From Mycolicibacterium sarraceniae (GTDB lineage Bacteria; Actinomycetota; Actinomycetes; Mycobacteriales; Mycobacteriaceae): 64,000 bases of DNA. The stretch's first letter is position 1, and every line of letters starts with the position of its first letter. The position numbers and the translations under genes are program-made. The stretch covers positions 434,001 to 498,000 of the forward strand of contig NZ_AP022595.1 in assembly GCF_010731875.1 (NCBI RefSeq), written 5' to 3'. The notes beneath the pieces are model-generated. The model was given only the letters and a program-made list of their open reading frames with translations. It searched no databases and had not been told where the DNA came from. This document shows positions 38,976 through 47,408 of the stretch, piece by piece.

Positions 38976-39820
38976 CGGGCCGCTTCGGCCAGTTCGACGA
39001 CGTTGGTCAGCAGGAATGCCCGGGTCAGGGGACCCACCCCACCCGGGTTGGGCGAGATATGCCCCGCGACGTCCCAGACATCGGGATGCACGTCGCCAGT
39101 GAGCCTTCCGTCGACCCGGCTCACGCCCACATCGATGACAGCCGCGCCGGGACGCACCATGTCGGCGGTCAGCATGTGCGGCACCCCGACCGCGGCGACG
39201 ATAATGTCGGCCTGCCGCGTCAGCGCGGGAAGATCGCGAGTTCCGGTGTGGCACAACGTCACTGTCGCGTTCTCGCTGCGACGGGTCAACAGCAGGCCAA
39301 GCGGGCGGCCGACGGTGACACCGCGGCCGATGACCACCACATGCGCACCCGCGATCGGCACGTCATAGCGCCGCAGCAGGTGCACAATCCCGCGCGGGGT
39401 GCACGGCAGCGGCGCATCTTTGCCGAGCACCAACCGGCCCAGATTGGTCGGGTGCAGTCCGTCGGCGTCCTTGTTGGGATCCACCCGTTCCAGCGCGGCG
39501 TTCTCGTCGAGGTGCCGCGGGAGCGGCAGCTGCACGATATAGCCGGTGCACTCGGGGGTGGCATTGAGCTCGTCGAGCGAGTCATCGAGCTGCGCCTGGC
39601 TGACGTCGGCGGGCAGGTCGCGGCGGATCGAGGTGATCCCCACCTTTGCGCAGTCGGAGTGCTTGCCCTTCACATAGGCATGCGAACCGGGGTCGTCACC
39701 GACGAGCACCGTGCCCAGTCCAGGGGTGCGTCCCTCGGCGGTCAGCGCCGCCACGCGCTCGGTGAGATCGACGAAAATCTCGTCACGGGTGAGCTTGCCG
39801 TCCAGGGTGATAGCGACCAC
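38972..39820 (-). CDS. folD: Methylenetetrahydrofolate dehydrogenase/cyclohydrolase
   Basis: A bifunctional enzyme interconverting 5,10-methylene-, methenyl- and 10-formyl-tetrahydrofolate. It shows [14 protein letters not shown] (catalytic Lys region, YxxxK), [30 protein letters not shown] (NADP site) and the C-terminal [10 protein letters not shown]. The GTG at 39820 (VVAITLDGK) gives 282 residues, close to the usual 281, and has GGAAG-like SD spacing; the ATG at 39829 would add three codons and sits on top of the SD. It is divergent from the Old Yellow Enzyme gene. Confidence 0.94.
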   Translation of the reverse strand: MVAITLDGKLTRDEIFVDLTERVAALTAEGRTPGLGTVLVGDDPGSHAYVKGKHSDCAKVGITSIRRDLPADVSQAQLDDSLDELNATPECTGYIVQLPLPRHLDENAALERVDPNKDADGLHPTNLGRLVLGKDAPLPCTPRGIVHLLRRYDVPIAGAHVVVIGRGVTVGRPLGLLLTRRSENATVTLCHTGTRDLPALTRQADIIVAAVGVPHMLTADMVRPGAAVIDVGVSRVDGRLTGDVHPDVWDVAGHISPNPGGVGPLTRAFLLTNVVELAEAAR

Positions 39821-39890
39821 GCGCCACATTCTTCCATCGCACCGGGAGCTGTCGTTGACAGCATCTCCTACCGGATGGTCAGCTGCGGTT

Positions 39891-41090
39891 ATGAACAGCG
39901 CGCCCGATGTGTTCGGCCCGGCCACACTCGGCCCCATCACACTGCGTAACCGCATCATTAAATCGGCCACCTTTGAAGCCCGCACACCCGACAACGTCGT
40001 CTCCGACGACCTGATCGCTTTCCACCGCGCGATCGCCGCCGGCGGCATCGGCATGACGACGGTCGCGTACACCGCGGTGAGCCAGGGCGGCCGCACCAAC
40101 GGCGGACAGATCTGGATGCGCCCGCAAGCCGTACCCGGTCTGCAGCGTCTGGCCGACGCGATCCACGCCGAGGGCGCGAAGATCAGCGCGCAGATCGGCC
40201 ATGCCGGCCCGGTGGCCAATGCCCGGTCGAACAAGGCCACCGCGCTGGCCCCGGTGCGCTTCTTCAACCCGCTGTCGATGAAGTTCGCCAAGCACGCCAG
40301 CCGCGACGACATCAATGACGTCATCGCCGCCCACGCCTCGGCGGCCCGGTTCGCCATCGACTCCGGTTTCGACGCCGTCGAAATCCATCTCGGCCACAAC
40401 TATCTGGCGAGCTCGTTCCTATCGCCGATGCTCAACCGCCGCACCGACGAATTCGGCGGCTCGCTGGAGAACCGGGCGAAGGTGGCCCGCAGCATTGTGA
40501 TGGCCGTGCGCCGCGAGGTCGAGCGACTCGGCCCGGCCCCGATCGCGATCACCGCCAAGCTCAACATGGCCGACGGGGTACGCGGCTCCATCAACATCGA
40601 AGAGTCGTTGCAGACCGCCAAGTGGCTCGAGGAAGACGGCGGCCTGGACGCCATCGAACTGACGGCCGGCAGCTCGCTGCTCAATCCGATGTACCTGTTC
40701 CGCGGGGACGCCCCGGTCAAGGAGTTCGCCGCCGCGCAGAAGTGGCCGCTGAACTGGGGCATGCGCATGACCGGTACGAAATTCATGCGCGAATATCCCT
40801 ACCAAGAGACCTACCTGCTCAGTGATGCCGAGAAGTTCCGCAAGGAGCTGACGATGCCGCTGATCCTGCTCGGCGGTATCACCAACCGCGACTCCATGGA
40901 TCGCGCGATGGCCGCCGGCTTCGAATTCGTCGCGATGGGCCGCGCCCTGTTGGCCGAGCCGAATCTGCTCAATCGCATCCAGGCCGACGGCGCCGCACAT
41001 TCGGTGCGATCGCTGTGTACGCACTGCAACAAATGCATGCCGACGATTTACTCGCGGACCCTTTGTGTGGTGACGGGCGGTCCGGCATGA
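39891..41090 (+). CDS. NADH:flavin oxidoreductase, Old Yellow Enzyme family (Rv3359-like)
   Basis: A 399-residue FMN TIM-barrel oxidoreductase. It shows the N-terminal [27 protein letters not shown] segment (HAG), the barrel region [20 protein letters not shown] with [12 protein letters not shown], and the C-terminal FMN phosphate site [23 protein letters not shown] motif near the end resembles the Cys cluster of 2,4-dienoyl-CoA reductase-type members, although the second (FAD/NAD) domain is absent. It corresponds by position to Rv3359 after folD. The substrate is probably an enone or unsaturated acyl compound. Confidence 0.88.
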   Translation: MNSAPDVFGPATLGPITLRNRIIKSATFEARTPDNVVSDDLIAFHRAIAAGGIGMTTVAYTAVSQGGRTNGGQIWMRPQAVPGLQRLADAIHAEGAKISAQIGHAGPVANARSNKATALAPVRFFNPLSMKFAKHASRDDINDVIAAHASAARFAIDSGFDAVEIHLGHNYLASSFLSPMLNRRTDEFGGSLENRAKVARSIVMAVRREVERLGPAPIAITAKLNMADGVRGSINIEESLQTAKWLEEDGGLDAIELTAGSSLLNPMYLFRGDAPVKEFAAAQKWPLNWGMRMTGTKFMREYPYQETYLLSDAEKFRKELTMPLILLGGITNRDSMDRAMAAGFEFVAMGRALLAEPNLLNRIQADGAAHSVRSLCTHCNKCMPTIYSRTLCVVTGGPA

Positions 41091-41127
41091 CGAGCAGTCG
41101 GCGTCGCTACCGATAGAGTTAGCGGCG

Positions 41128-43683
41128 ATGACTCGACCAGCCGCACCCGTTCTGACAGTTCGCTACGACGGGTCGGAGCGCACCTTCGCCGCAGGCCATG
41201 ACGTCGTGGTAGGCCGCGATCTGCGCGCCGACGTGCGAATCGCCCACCCGTTGATATCGCGTGCCCACCTGGTGTTGCGCTTCGATCACGGCCGATGGAT
41301 GGCCGTCGACAACGGCTCACTCAACGGCATGTTCGTCAATGGCCGCCGGATGCCGTCGGTCGATATCACCGATGGCATGACCGTGAACGTCGGCAATCCC
41401 GACGGGCCCCCGATGAGCTTCGGGCTTGGCCGCGACCAGGGTTCGGTGGGGCGTCCGCCGCAGACCTCGTCGGTGCGCCTGGCCGCCCCGCCTTCCTCGC
41501 CGTCGTGGCCGGCCGCGCCGAGCCGGGGTGCGGCGACCGCCGGATCGTGGCAGCAGGCGCCGCCCGCGTATCCGACGAGTGGCTCGCGCGCCCAACCGAC
41601 GTACCACCCGCCGACGGTCTCCGGACCTGCGGCGGCGCCCCCGCCCGCGACCGCGCCGACCCAGCTGCGCCAGGCGGTCGGCAAGGCCCCGGTGGGCGGA
41701 TCGTCGAACCTCGCGACGTCGATGCTCAAGATCCTGCGGCCGGGCGCGCCCAGCGAGGTGCCGCCCGGCGGTATCAAGATCGGCCGCGCGACCGATAACG
41801 ACATCGTCATCCCCGACGTGCTGGCCTCGCGCCACCACGCCACGCTGATCCCAACCCCGGGTGGGACGGAGATCGTCGACAACCGCAGCATCAACGGCAC
41901 GTTCGTCAACGGCACGCGGGTCGACACCGCGATGCTGAACGAGGGCGACACCGTCACGATCGGCAACATCGACCTGGTCTTCGCCGGCGGCACGCTGGCC
42001 CGGCGCACCGAGACCGAGGCGGCCACCGCCACCGGCGGTCTGGACGTACGTGCGGTGACGTGGACCATCGAGAACAACAAGACACTGCTGGACAACATCT
42101 CGCTGACCGCACGCCCGGGAACGCTCACCGCGGTGATCGGCCCGTCCGGCGCCGGCAAGTCCACGTTCGCGCGACTGGTCGCCGGCTACACCCATCCGAC
42201 GAGTGGCACAGTGACTTTCGAGGGTCACAACATCCACGCCGAGTACGCCTCGCTGCGCTCCCGGATCGGCATGGTGCCGCAGGACGATGTGGTGCACGGC
42301 CAGCTGACGGTCAACCAGGCGCTGATGTACGCCGCCGAACTGCGGCTGCCGCCGGACACCACCAAGGAGGACCGCCAGCAGGTGGTGGCCCAGGTGCTCT
42401 CCGAGCTGGAAATGACCCAGCATGGCGACACCCGAGTAGACAAGCTGTCCGGCGGACAGCGCAAGCGCGCATCGGTGGCATTGGAACTGCTGACCGGCCC
42501 GTCGCTGCTGATCCTCGACGAGCCGACCTCGGGCCTGGACCCGGCGCTGGACCGCCAGGTGATGACGATGCTGCGCCAGCTGGCCGACGCCGGCCGCGTG
42601 GTGCTGGTCGTGACGCACTCGCTGACGTATCTGGATGTGTGCGACCAGGTGCTGCTGCTGGCACCCGGCGGCAAGACCGCGTTTTGCGGGCCGCCCAGCC
42701 AGATCGGTCCGGCCATGGGCACCACCAACTGGGCCGATATCTTCAGCAGCGTCGCCGGCGACCCCGACGCCGCCCATCACCGGTACCTGACGCAGACCGG
42801 ACCTGCTCCCCCACCGCCGCCGCTGGAGGCGCCGTCGAATATGGGCGAGCCGACGCACACCAGTCTGCTGCGGCAGTTCTCCACGATTGCGCGCCGCCAG
42901 ATGCGGCTGATCATCTCCGACCGCGGCTACTTCATCTTCCTGGCACTGCTGCCGTTCATCATGGGCGTGCTGTCACTGTCGGTGCCCGGCACGGTCGGTT
43001 TCGGGAAGCCCGATCCGATGGGCGACGCCCCCAACGAGCCCGGCCAGATTCTGGTGCTGCTCAACGTCGGCGCGATCTTCATGGGGACCGCGCTGACCGT
43101 GCGCGATCTGATCGGCGAGCGGCCGATCTTCCGCCGAGAACAGGCGGTCGGGTTGTCGACGACGGCCTATTTGTTGGCGAAGGTCTGTATCTACGCGGTG
43201 TTCGCGATCGTGCAGTCCACGATCGTCACCGCGATCACCGTCGCGGGTAAGGGCGGGCCGACGCAGGGTTCGCTGACGTTCCTGAGCCCGACTCTGGAGT
43301 TGTTCGTGGTGATGGCCGCGACGACGGTCACCGCGGCGATGGTGGGTCTGGCGCTGTCCGCGCTGGCGAAGTCGAACGAACAGATCATGCCGCTGCTGGT
43401 CGTGGCTGTCATGAGTCAGCTGGTGTTCTCCGGCGGCATGATCCCGGTGACCGACCGCATGGTGCTCGATCAGTTGTCGTGGATCACCCCGGCCCGCTGG
43501 GGCTTCGCGGCGTCGGCATCGACGATCGACCTGATCACGCTGGTGCCCGGCCCGTTGACCCCCAAAGACGCGCACTGGCATCACACCGCGTCGGCGTGGT
43601 GGTTCGACATGGGCATGCTCGGGGCGCTGTGTGTCGGTTACCTGAGCCTGGTGCGGTGGAAGATTCGGCTCAAGAGCGCTTAG
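41128..43683 (+). CDS. ABC transporter with two FHA domains (Rv1747-like)
   Basis: An 851-residue fused transporter: FHA-1 (~20-90, SRAH at 44-47, NGSLNGMFVNG), a Pro/Ala-rich linker (~105-185), FHA-2 (~210-285, SRHH at 234-237, NRSINGTFVNG), an ABC ATPase (~305-545; Walker A GPSGAGKST 338-346, signature LSGGQ 440-444, Walker B LILDEP 461-466) and an ABC-2 type membrane domain with six helices (~600-848). FHA domains bind phosphothreonine. In M. tuberculosis the Rv1747 protein is regulated by the kinase PknF encoded next door, and it affects cell-wall glycolipid export. No kinase gene is adjacent here. Confidence 0.93.
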   Translation: MTRPAAPVLTVRYDGSERTFAAGHDVVVGRDLRADVRIAHPLISRAHLVLRFDHGRWMAVDNGSLNGMFVNGRRMPSVDITDGMTVNVGNPDGPPMSFGLGRDQGSVGRPPQTSSVRLAAPPSSPSWPAAPSRGAATAGSWQQAPPAYPTSGSRAQPTYHPPTVSGPAAAPPPATAPTQLRQAVGKAPVGGSSNLATSMLKILRPGAPSEVPPGGIKIGRATDNDIVIPDVLASRHHATLIPTPGGTEIVDNRSINGTFVNGTRVDTAMLNEGDTVTIGNIDLVFAGGTLARRTETEAATATGGLDVRAVTWTIENNKTLLDNISLTARPGTLTAVIGPSGAGKSTFARLVAGYTHPTSGTVTFEGHNIHAEYASLRSRIGMVPQDDVVHGQLTVNQALMYAAELRLPPDTTKEDRQQVVAQVLSELEMTQHGDTRVDKLSGGQRKRASVALELLTGPSLLILDEPTSGLDPALDRQVMTMLRQLADAGRVVLVVTHSLTYLDVCDQVLLLAPGGKTAFCGPPSQIGPAMGTTNWADIFSSVAGDPDAAHHRYLTQTGPAPPPPPLEAPSNMGEPTHTSLLRQFSTIARRQMRLIISDRGYFIFLALLPFIMGVLSLSVPGTVGFGKPDPMGDAPNEPGQILVLLNVGAIFMGTALTVRDLIGERPIFRREQAVGLSTTAYLLAKVCIYAVFAIVQSTIVTAITVAGKGGPTQGSLTFLSPTLELFVVMAATTVTAAMVGLALSALAKSNEQIMPLLVVAVMSQLVFSGGMIPVTDRMVLDQLSWITPARWGFAASASTIDLITLVPGPLTPKDAHWHHTASAWWFDMGMLGALCVGYLSLVRWKIRLKSA

Positions 43684-43773
43684 CTCGCAGGCCAGCTCCC
43701 GTTGAGGTGCAACGTCACTGGAATTCGCGTCAAGGTTGACCGCTGTTCATCCAACGTCCATAGCGTTCGGCGC

Positions 43774-44070
43774 ATGAGGATGAAAGCGGCGGCGCTGGCC
43801 GCAGCAGTGAGCCTGTCGGTCGTGTTGGCCCCGACCGCGGCGGCCGATCCGAGTGTGGACAAATTCGGCGGCTGGAACCACCTTGTCGACAACGGCGGGC
43901 AGGTGATCACGATCTGGAAGATCAGTGATCTCAAGCCCAGCAGCGACACCATCCCCGGCTACCCGGTGGCGGGCAAGCTGTGGGAGGCCACTGCCAAGGT
44001 GCGCGCCGCCAAAGGCTCCGTGACGCCGATCATTCCGGACTTTAGCTCCCCGGGTGGCCAACGTTCGTGA
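43774..44070 (+). pseudogene. Truncated MPT63-like (DUF1942) secreted protein gene
   Basis: 98 codons: a signal peptide (1-24, ending APTAAADPS), then DKFGGWNHLVDNGGQVITIW and YPVAGKLWEATAKVRAAKG, which match the immunoglobulin-like MPT63/DUF1942 secreted antigens. The family is normally ~150-160 residues, and the final third (the second sheet) is missing. After VTPIIPDF the sequence becomes SSPGGQRS and stops, and the downstream DNA has no matching remainder in any frame. It probably marks a recombination junction. A short functional version cannot be excluded. Confidence 0.6.
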
Positions 44071-44444
44071 CGTTCTCGGCTGATCCCTTTGTCTGGTTTT
44101 ACGAACGGGTTTCTTCTGTGCGTTCGCGAGGTTCTCAGCAAACGGCCTGCTGTGTCGCGGACTTGCGGACCAACCGACTCTCTGAAATGGGCGCTGTACC
44201 TACTTAATTCCCGCCTTTGACTTCCACGACGTTCACGCTCCGCGGCCTGCGCTGTCGGTCTGCGGACCGACCGCCGACTGCGCCGTCGACACCCGCAGCG
44301 ACTTCGCCATCTAGGTGCATTGACAAGGTACGGCGCGGGGACGGTCCCAGATTGGTTGACTGAACCTGGGGCAGTCCCAACCTTCAGCCCCCGCATCGCG
44401 CTTCCGGTCCGGCCGGATTTGTCATCTACAGCGTTCTACCAGGA
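44071..44444. other. Non-coding stretch at an island junction
   Basis: About 375 bases with no convincing gene on either strand. It contains a perfect 7-base hairpin, GTCGGTC-TGCG-GACCGAC at 44254-44271, of unknown role. Base composition is patchier than in the neighbouring genes. It presumably also holds the promoter for the riboswitch-led transcript. Confidence 0.45.
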
Positions 44445-44575
44445 AGAGTCGGTATCGTCCGGGCCGTTCAAGTGAGCGGTGCGGAATCCGGTGCAAATCC
44501 GGTGCGGTCGCGCCACTGTGACCAGCGCCGCCGATTACCATTCGGCAGCGCTGGGAGTCAGACCCTCCCGCTCAC
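44445..44575 (+). ncRNA. Cobalamin (AdoCbl) riboswitch upstream of NiCoT gene
   Basis: Contains the B12 riboswitch core: GGTGCAAATCCGGTGCGG followed by GCGCCACTGTGACCAG (B12 box) and the closing GGGAGTCAGACCCTCCC. It lies ~45 bases before the start of a cobalt/nickel transporter. CTCCC at 44565-44569 can pair either with GGGAG at 44553-44557 or with GGGAG at 44607-44611 of the SD, suggesting that cobalamin binding hides or frees the ribosome-binding site. Boundaries are approximate. Confidence 0.88.
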
Positions 44576-44620
44576 CTCACCCACGACGGGGACGCGCAAT
44601 CCCTCAGGGAGGTCATGGCC

Positions 44621-45739
44621 ATGCCAATTGCAGCTGAATCGTCTCAAGCTCGCAATGTATTTCGGAGAATGGCCAAGTCCTGGAATCGGCGCGACTGGCT
44701 TGAGTTCAGCGCCCTGGTCGCCGCGATAGGCAGTCTGCACCTCGTCGGATTCGGATCGCTGGTAGTGCTTGTGGCTCCGCACCACTACCACGTCGGCACC
44801 CAGGTGTTCGGCGTCGGCCTAGGCATCACCGCCTACACTTTCGGACTACGCCACGCCTTCGACGCCGACCACATCGCCGCAATCGACAACACCACTCGAA
44901 AACTCACCGCTGACGGGAGTAAGCCCAAGTCGGTGGGATTCTGGTTCGCCATGGGCCACTCGATGATGGTCCTCGCGCTGGCCGTGTTGGTCGTGGCCGC
45001 CACCAGAATCGCGGGCACCCTATTGGACGATGACTCGGCGGCCCGCCAGTCGCTCGGGATTGCCGGAACGCTGGCCAGCGGACTGTTCCTGTGGCTGATC
45101 GGCATCATCAATGTCGTTGCTCTGATTGGCATCTGGCGGGTGTTCACGGCGCTGCGCCGTGGCGAGTTCAACGAGCAGGACCTTGAAGACCAATTGGAGA
45201 ACCGCGGGTTCCTCGCACGCATACTGCGTCCAATCATGAAGCGGATCAAACATCCGGTCCAGATGTTCCCGGTCGGTATCCTGTTCGGGCTCGGTTTCGA
45301 CACCGCGACCGAAGTGGCCCTGCTCGCTCTTGCCGGCACCGGCGCGGCTGCTGGTCTGCCTTGGTTCGCCGTGCTGACTCTCCCCGTATTGTTCGCCGCC
45401 GGAATGACCCTGATGGACACCGCCGACGGGCTGTTCATGACCGTCGCCTACGACTGGGCCTTCGCTAACCCTGTGCGCAAGATCTACTACAACATCACTA
45501 TCACCGGCCTGTCGGTGGCAGTGGCACTACTGATCGGCAGCATCGAACTCGTCTCAGTGATGCACGACAACCTCGGCTGGACCACTCCGGTCACCGACTG
45601 GATCAGCGGCATCGACCTGAACAACTTCGGCTTCGTCATCGTAGGACTCTTCGTCATCACCTGGACCTGCGCGATCGCTTACTGGCGAATCAGCGGCGGC
45701 GAAAACCGATGGCAGACCGCGCCCGCGACCGACACCTAA
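44621..45739 (+). CDS. NiCoT-family nickel/cobalt transporter
   Basis: A 372-residue membrane permease with eight or so helices. The signature RHAFDADHIAAIDN (77-90) is the metal-selecting helix of NiCoT (HoxN/NixA/NhlF) proteins; GILFGLGFDTATEVALL and MDTADGLFM are the other conserved helices. The ATG at 44621 is chosen because GGGAGG (44607-44612) is eight bases away, whereas it is only two from the ATG at 44615. Control by a cobalamin riboswitch points to cobalt, for B12 synthesis, as the physiological ion. A metal-sensor-like ArsR gene follows on the opposite strand. Confidence 0.92.
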   Translation: MPIAAESSQARNVFRRMAKSWNRRDWLEFSALVAAIGSLHLVGFGSLVVLVAPHHYHVGTQVFGVGLGITAYTFGLRHAFDADHIAAIDNTTRKLTADGSKPKSVGFWFAMGHSMMVLALAVLVVAATRIAGTLLDDDSAARQSLGIAGTLASGLFLWLIGIINVVALIGIWRVFTALRRGEFNEQDLEDQLENRGFLARILRPIMKRIKHPVQMFPVGILFGLGFDTATEVALLALAGTGAAAGLPWFAVLTLPVLFAAGMTLMDTADGLFMTVAYDWAFANPVRKIYYNITITGLSVAVALLIGSIELVSVMHDNLGWTTPVTDWISGIDLNNFGFVIVGLFVITWTCAIAYWRISGGENRWQTAPATDT

Positions 45740-45816
45740 ACGAAGCGCATGATCGGCCGGGTGCCGGTAGGCCAACCAACCTAGACCCGCCCGATGTTGC
45801 CGATGAAGCGGGAGTG

Positions 45817-46155
45817 TCAGGTATGCGTGCCCTCACCGGAGGCGTGAGCGCCGATCCAATGCAACAGCTCGTGCACGGTCGGGTCGTCGAGTCGGTACCT
45901 CACACTGCGTCCGACGCGGGTGGCGCTGACCCAACCTGGCTGGCGCAGGATGCGCAGCGCCTGCGAGACGGTGTTCTCCGGTCGTCCCAGCGCTGCGGCC
46001 AGATCGCCCACGCAGATCCCCGGCGCACGGTGCAGCGCCAGCAGGATTTGCAGCCGGTTGGGGTCGGCAAGCAGATCAAAGCGCACTGACCAAGCCTGGG
46101 TATCCATCTCCAGCAATGCGGACTCCGCGTTGGCGATGCATTTGAGGCGGTCCAC
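45817..46155 (-). CDS. ArsR/SmtB-family regulator, probable metal sensor
   Basis: About 112 residues with a winged-helix DNA-binding domain: FDLLADPNRLQILLALHRAP, ICVGDLAAALGRPENTVSQA (recognition helix), LRILRQPGWVSATRVGRSVR. The C-terminal helix reads HELLHWIGAHASGEGTHT, with three to four histidines that could bind nickel or cobalt, as in the NmtR/KmtR class. CxxN near the N terminus adds a possible thiol. GTG at 46155 follows an AGGAG; a GTG at 46164 is possible. It is convergent with the NiCoT gene and divergent from sodA, with a palindrome between. The metal is inferred. Confidence 0.85.
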   Translation of the reverse strand: MDRLKCIANAESALLEMDTQAWSVRFDLLADPNRLQILLALHRAPGICVGDLAAALGRPENTVSQALRILRQPGWVSATRVGRSVRYRLDDPTVHELLHWIGAHASGEGTHT

Positions 46156-46345
46156 GCCAAACACTCTCCTGCGTCTGTTCGCTGCGTCGCCACGGGACGC
46201 AAGTAGAAGTACATCGATTGTGCAGCAGTCAATTCGGCAAGTGGCGCAGGTGGGCAACCGGGACACGCTGCCACCTCAATTCGAGGACGGCGGTTGATGT
46301 GCTGCATCGACTCCGGCGCTCCCGGTCGACCACACCCCCAACCTA

Positions 46346-46361
46346 TCATCTGAACAGATGA
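46346..46361. promoter_or_regulatory. Palindrome, probable ArsR operator before sodA
   Basis: TCATCTGAACAGATGA is a perfect inverted repeat (7-base arms, AA centre) in the divergent ArsR-sodA region, ~95 bases before sodA. The overlapping direct repeat TGAACAG-A-TGAACAG spans 46351-46365. Operators with TGAACA half-sites are typical of ArsR/SmtB regulators, so autoregulation and joint control of sodA are plausible. Confidence 0.6.
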
Positions 46362-46455
46362 ACAGGTAGGTTGTTGTGGTTCCCGAAACTACGCATGCAG
46401 CGCGTTGACGGGACGCAAGCGAACATCATCGACGACCGACCGTGGAGGAAGCCTC

Positions 46456-47076
46456 ATGGCTGAATACACCCTGCCCGAGCTGGACTACGACTACGGGGCT
46501 CTCGAACCGCATATTTCCGGACAGATCAACGAAATTCACCACAGCAAGCACCACGCCGCCTACGTCAAAGGCGTCAACGACGCCATCGCGAAACTCGAGG
46601 AAGCTCGGGCCAACGGTGACCACGCTGCTATCTTCCTCAACGAGAAGAACCTCGCCTTTCACCTGGGCGGACACGTCAACCACACGATCTGGTGGAAGAA
46701 CCTGTCGCCCAATGGCGGCGACAAGCCCACCGGTGACCTCGCAGCGGCCATCGATGACCAATTCGGATCCTTCGACAACTTTCGCGCCCAATTCACCGCG
46801 GCCGCCAACGGCCTACAAGGTTCGGGTTGGGCCGTGCTGGGATATGACAGTCTAGGCGATCGGCTGCTGACGTTTCAGCTCTACGATCAGCAAGCGAACG
46901 TGCCCCTAGGCGTCATTCCGCTGCTGCAGGTCGACATGTGGGAACACGCCTATTATCTGCAGTACAAGAACGTCAAGGCCGACTATGTCACCGCCTTTTG
47001 GAACGTCGTCAACTGGGAAGATGTACAGAACCGGTTCGCCGCAGCCACTACCAAGACCTCCGGTCTGATCTTCTAG
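46456..47076 (+). CDS. sodA: Superoxide dismutase (Fe/Mn family)
   Basis: 206 residues, converting superoxide to oxygen and peroxide. It has the N-terminal metal-site helix [17 protein letters not shown], the second-ligand region [13 protein letters not shown], the active-site [10 protein letters not shown] and the metal motif [11 protein letters not shown] (Asp, His). It is very close to mycobacterial SodA sequences, which are released without a signal peptide. GGAGG (46444-46448) precedes the ATG. It is adjacent to an ArsR gene and palindrome, so it may be metal-regulated; a small unknown gene follows 18 bases downstream. Confidence 0.95.
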   Translation: MAEYTLPELDYDYGALEPHISGQINEIHHSKHHAAYVKGVNDAIAKLEEARANGDHAAIFLNEKNLAFHLGGHVNHTIWWKNLSPNGGDKPTGDLAAAIDDQFGSFDNFRAQFTAAANGLQGSGWAVLGYDSLGDRLLTFQLYDQQANVPLGVIPLLQVDMWEHAYYLQYKNVKADYVTAFWNVVNWEDVQNRFAAATTKTSGLIF

Positions 47077-47094
47077 GTCGCCCGGCGGTGTGTT

Positions 47095-47337
47095 GTGGCT
47101 GACGATGAGAAGACGAGGTGGGCCATCGACGTCATGACCGCCTGGAACCAGGACGACTGCGCCTTCTTTCACGAACGCGTCGCGGCCTACCGTGCCGAAC
47201 CGTGCGGTGACACGGGACTGATCACGGGGCTCGTGAACCTCAACAGTCTATTGCTGTCCGGGATGGAGATGACCACCGGTAAGACCCAAGCCGACATTCT
47301 CCAGGCCATCGCGTCGACCATCATGGGTAAGGGGTAA
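47095..47337 (+). CDS. Small hypothetical protein after sodA
   Basis: An 80-residue acidic soluble protein (MADDEKTRWAIDVMTAWNQD at the start). It has two cysteines (one in DDCAFF, one in EPCGDT) and a helical C-terminal half (LITGLVNLNSLLLSGMEMTT). I do not recognise the family. The GTG at 47095 is 18 bases after the sodA stop, so it is probably in the same transcript. Codon use is ordinary for the region. It is convergent with prpR. Confidence 0.55.
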   Translation: MADDEKTRWAIDVMTAWNQDDCAFFHERVAAYRAEPCGDTGLITGLVNLNSLLLSGMEMTTGKTQADILQAIASTIMGKG

Positions 47338-47408
47338 CCGTGCCGGTTGCCGCGACAGCGGGCCCACGACTGCGGACCCGTTGCGCGTTCGGCGGCAACG
47401 ACCTTCGT

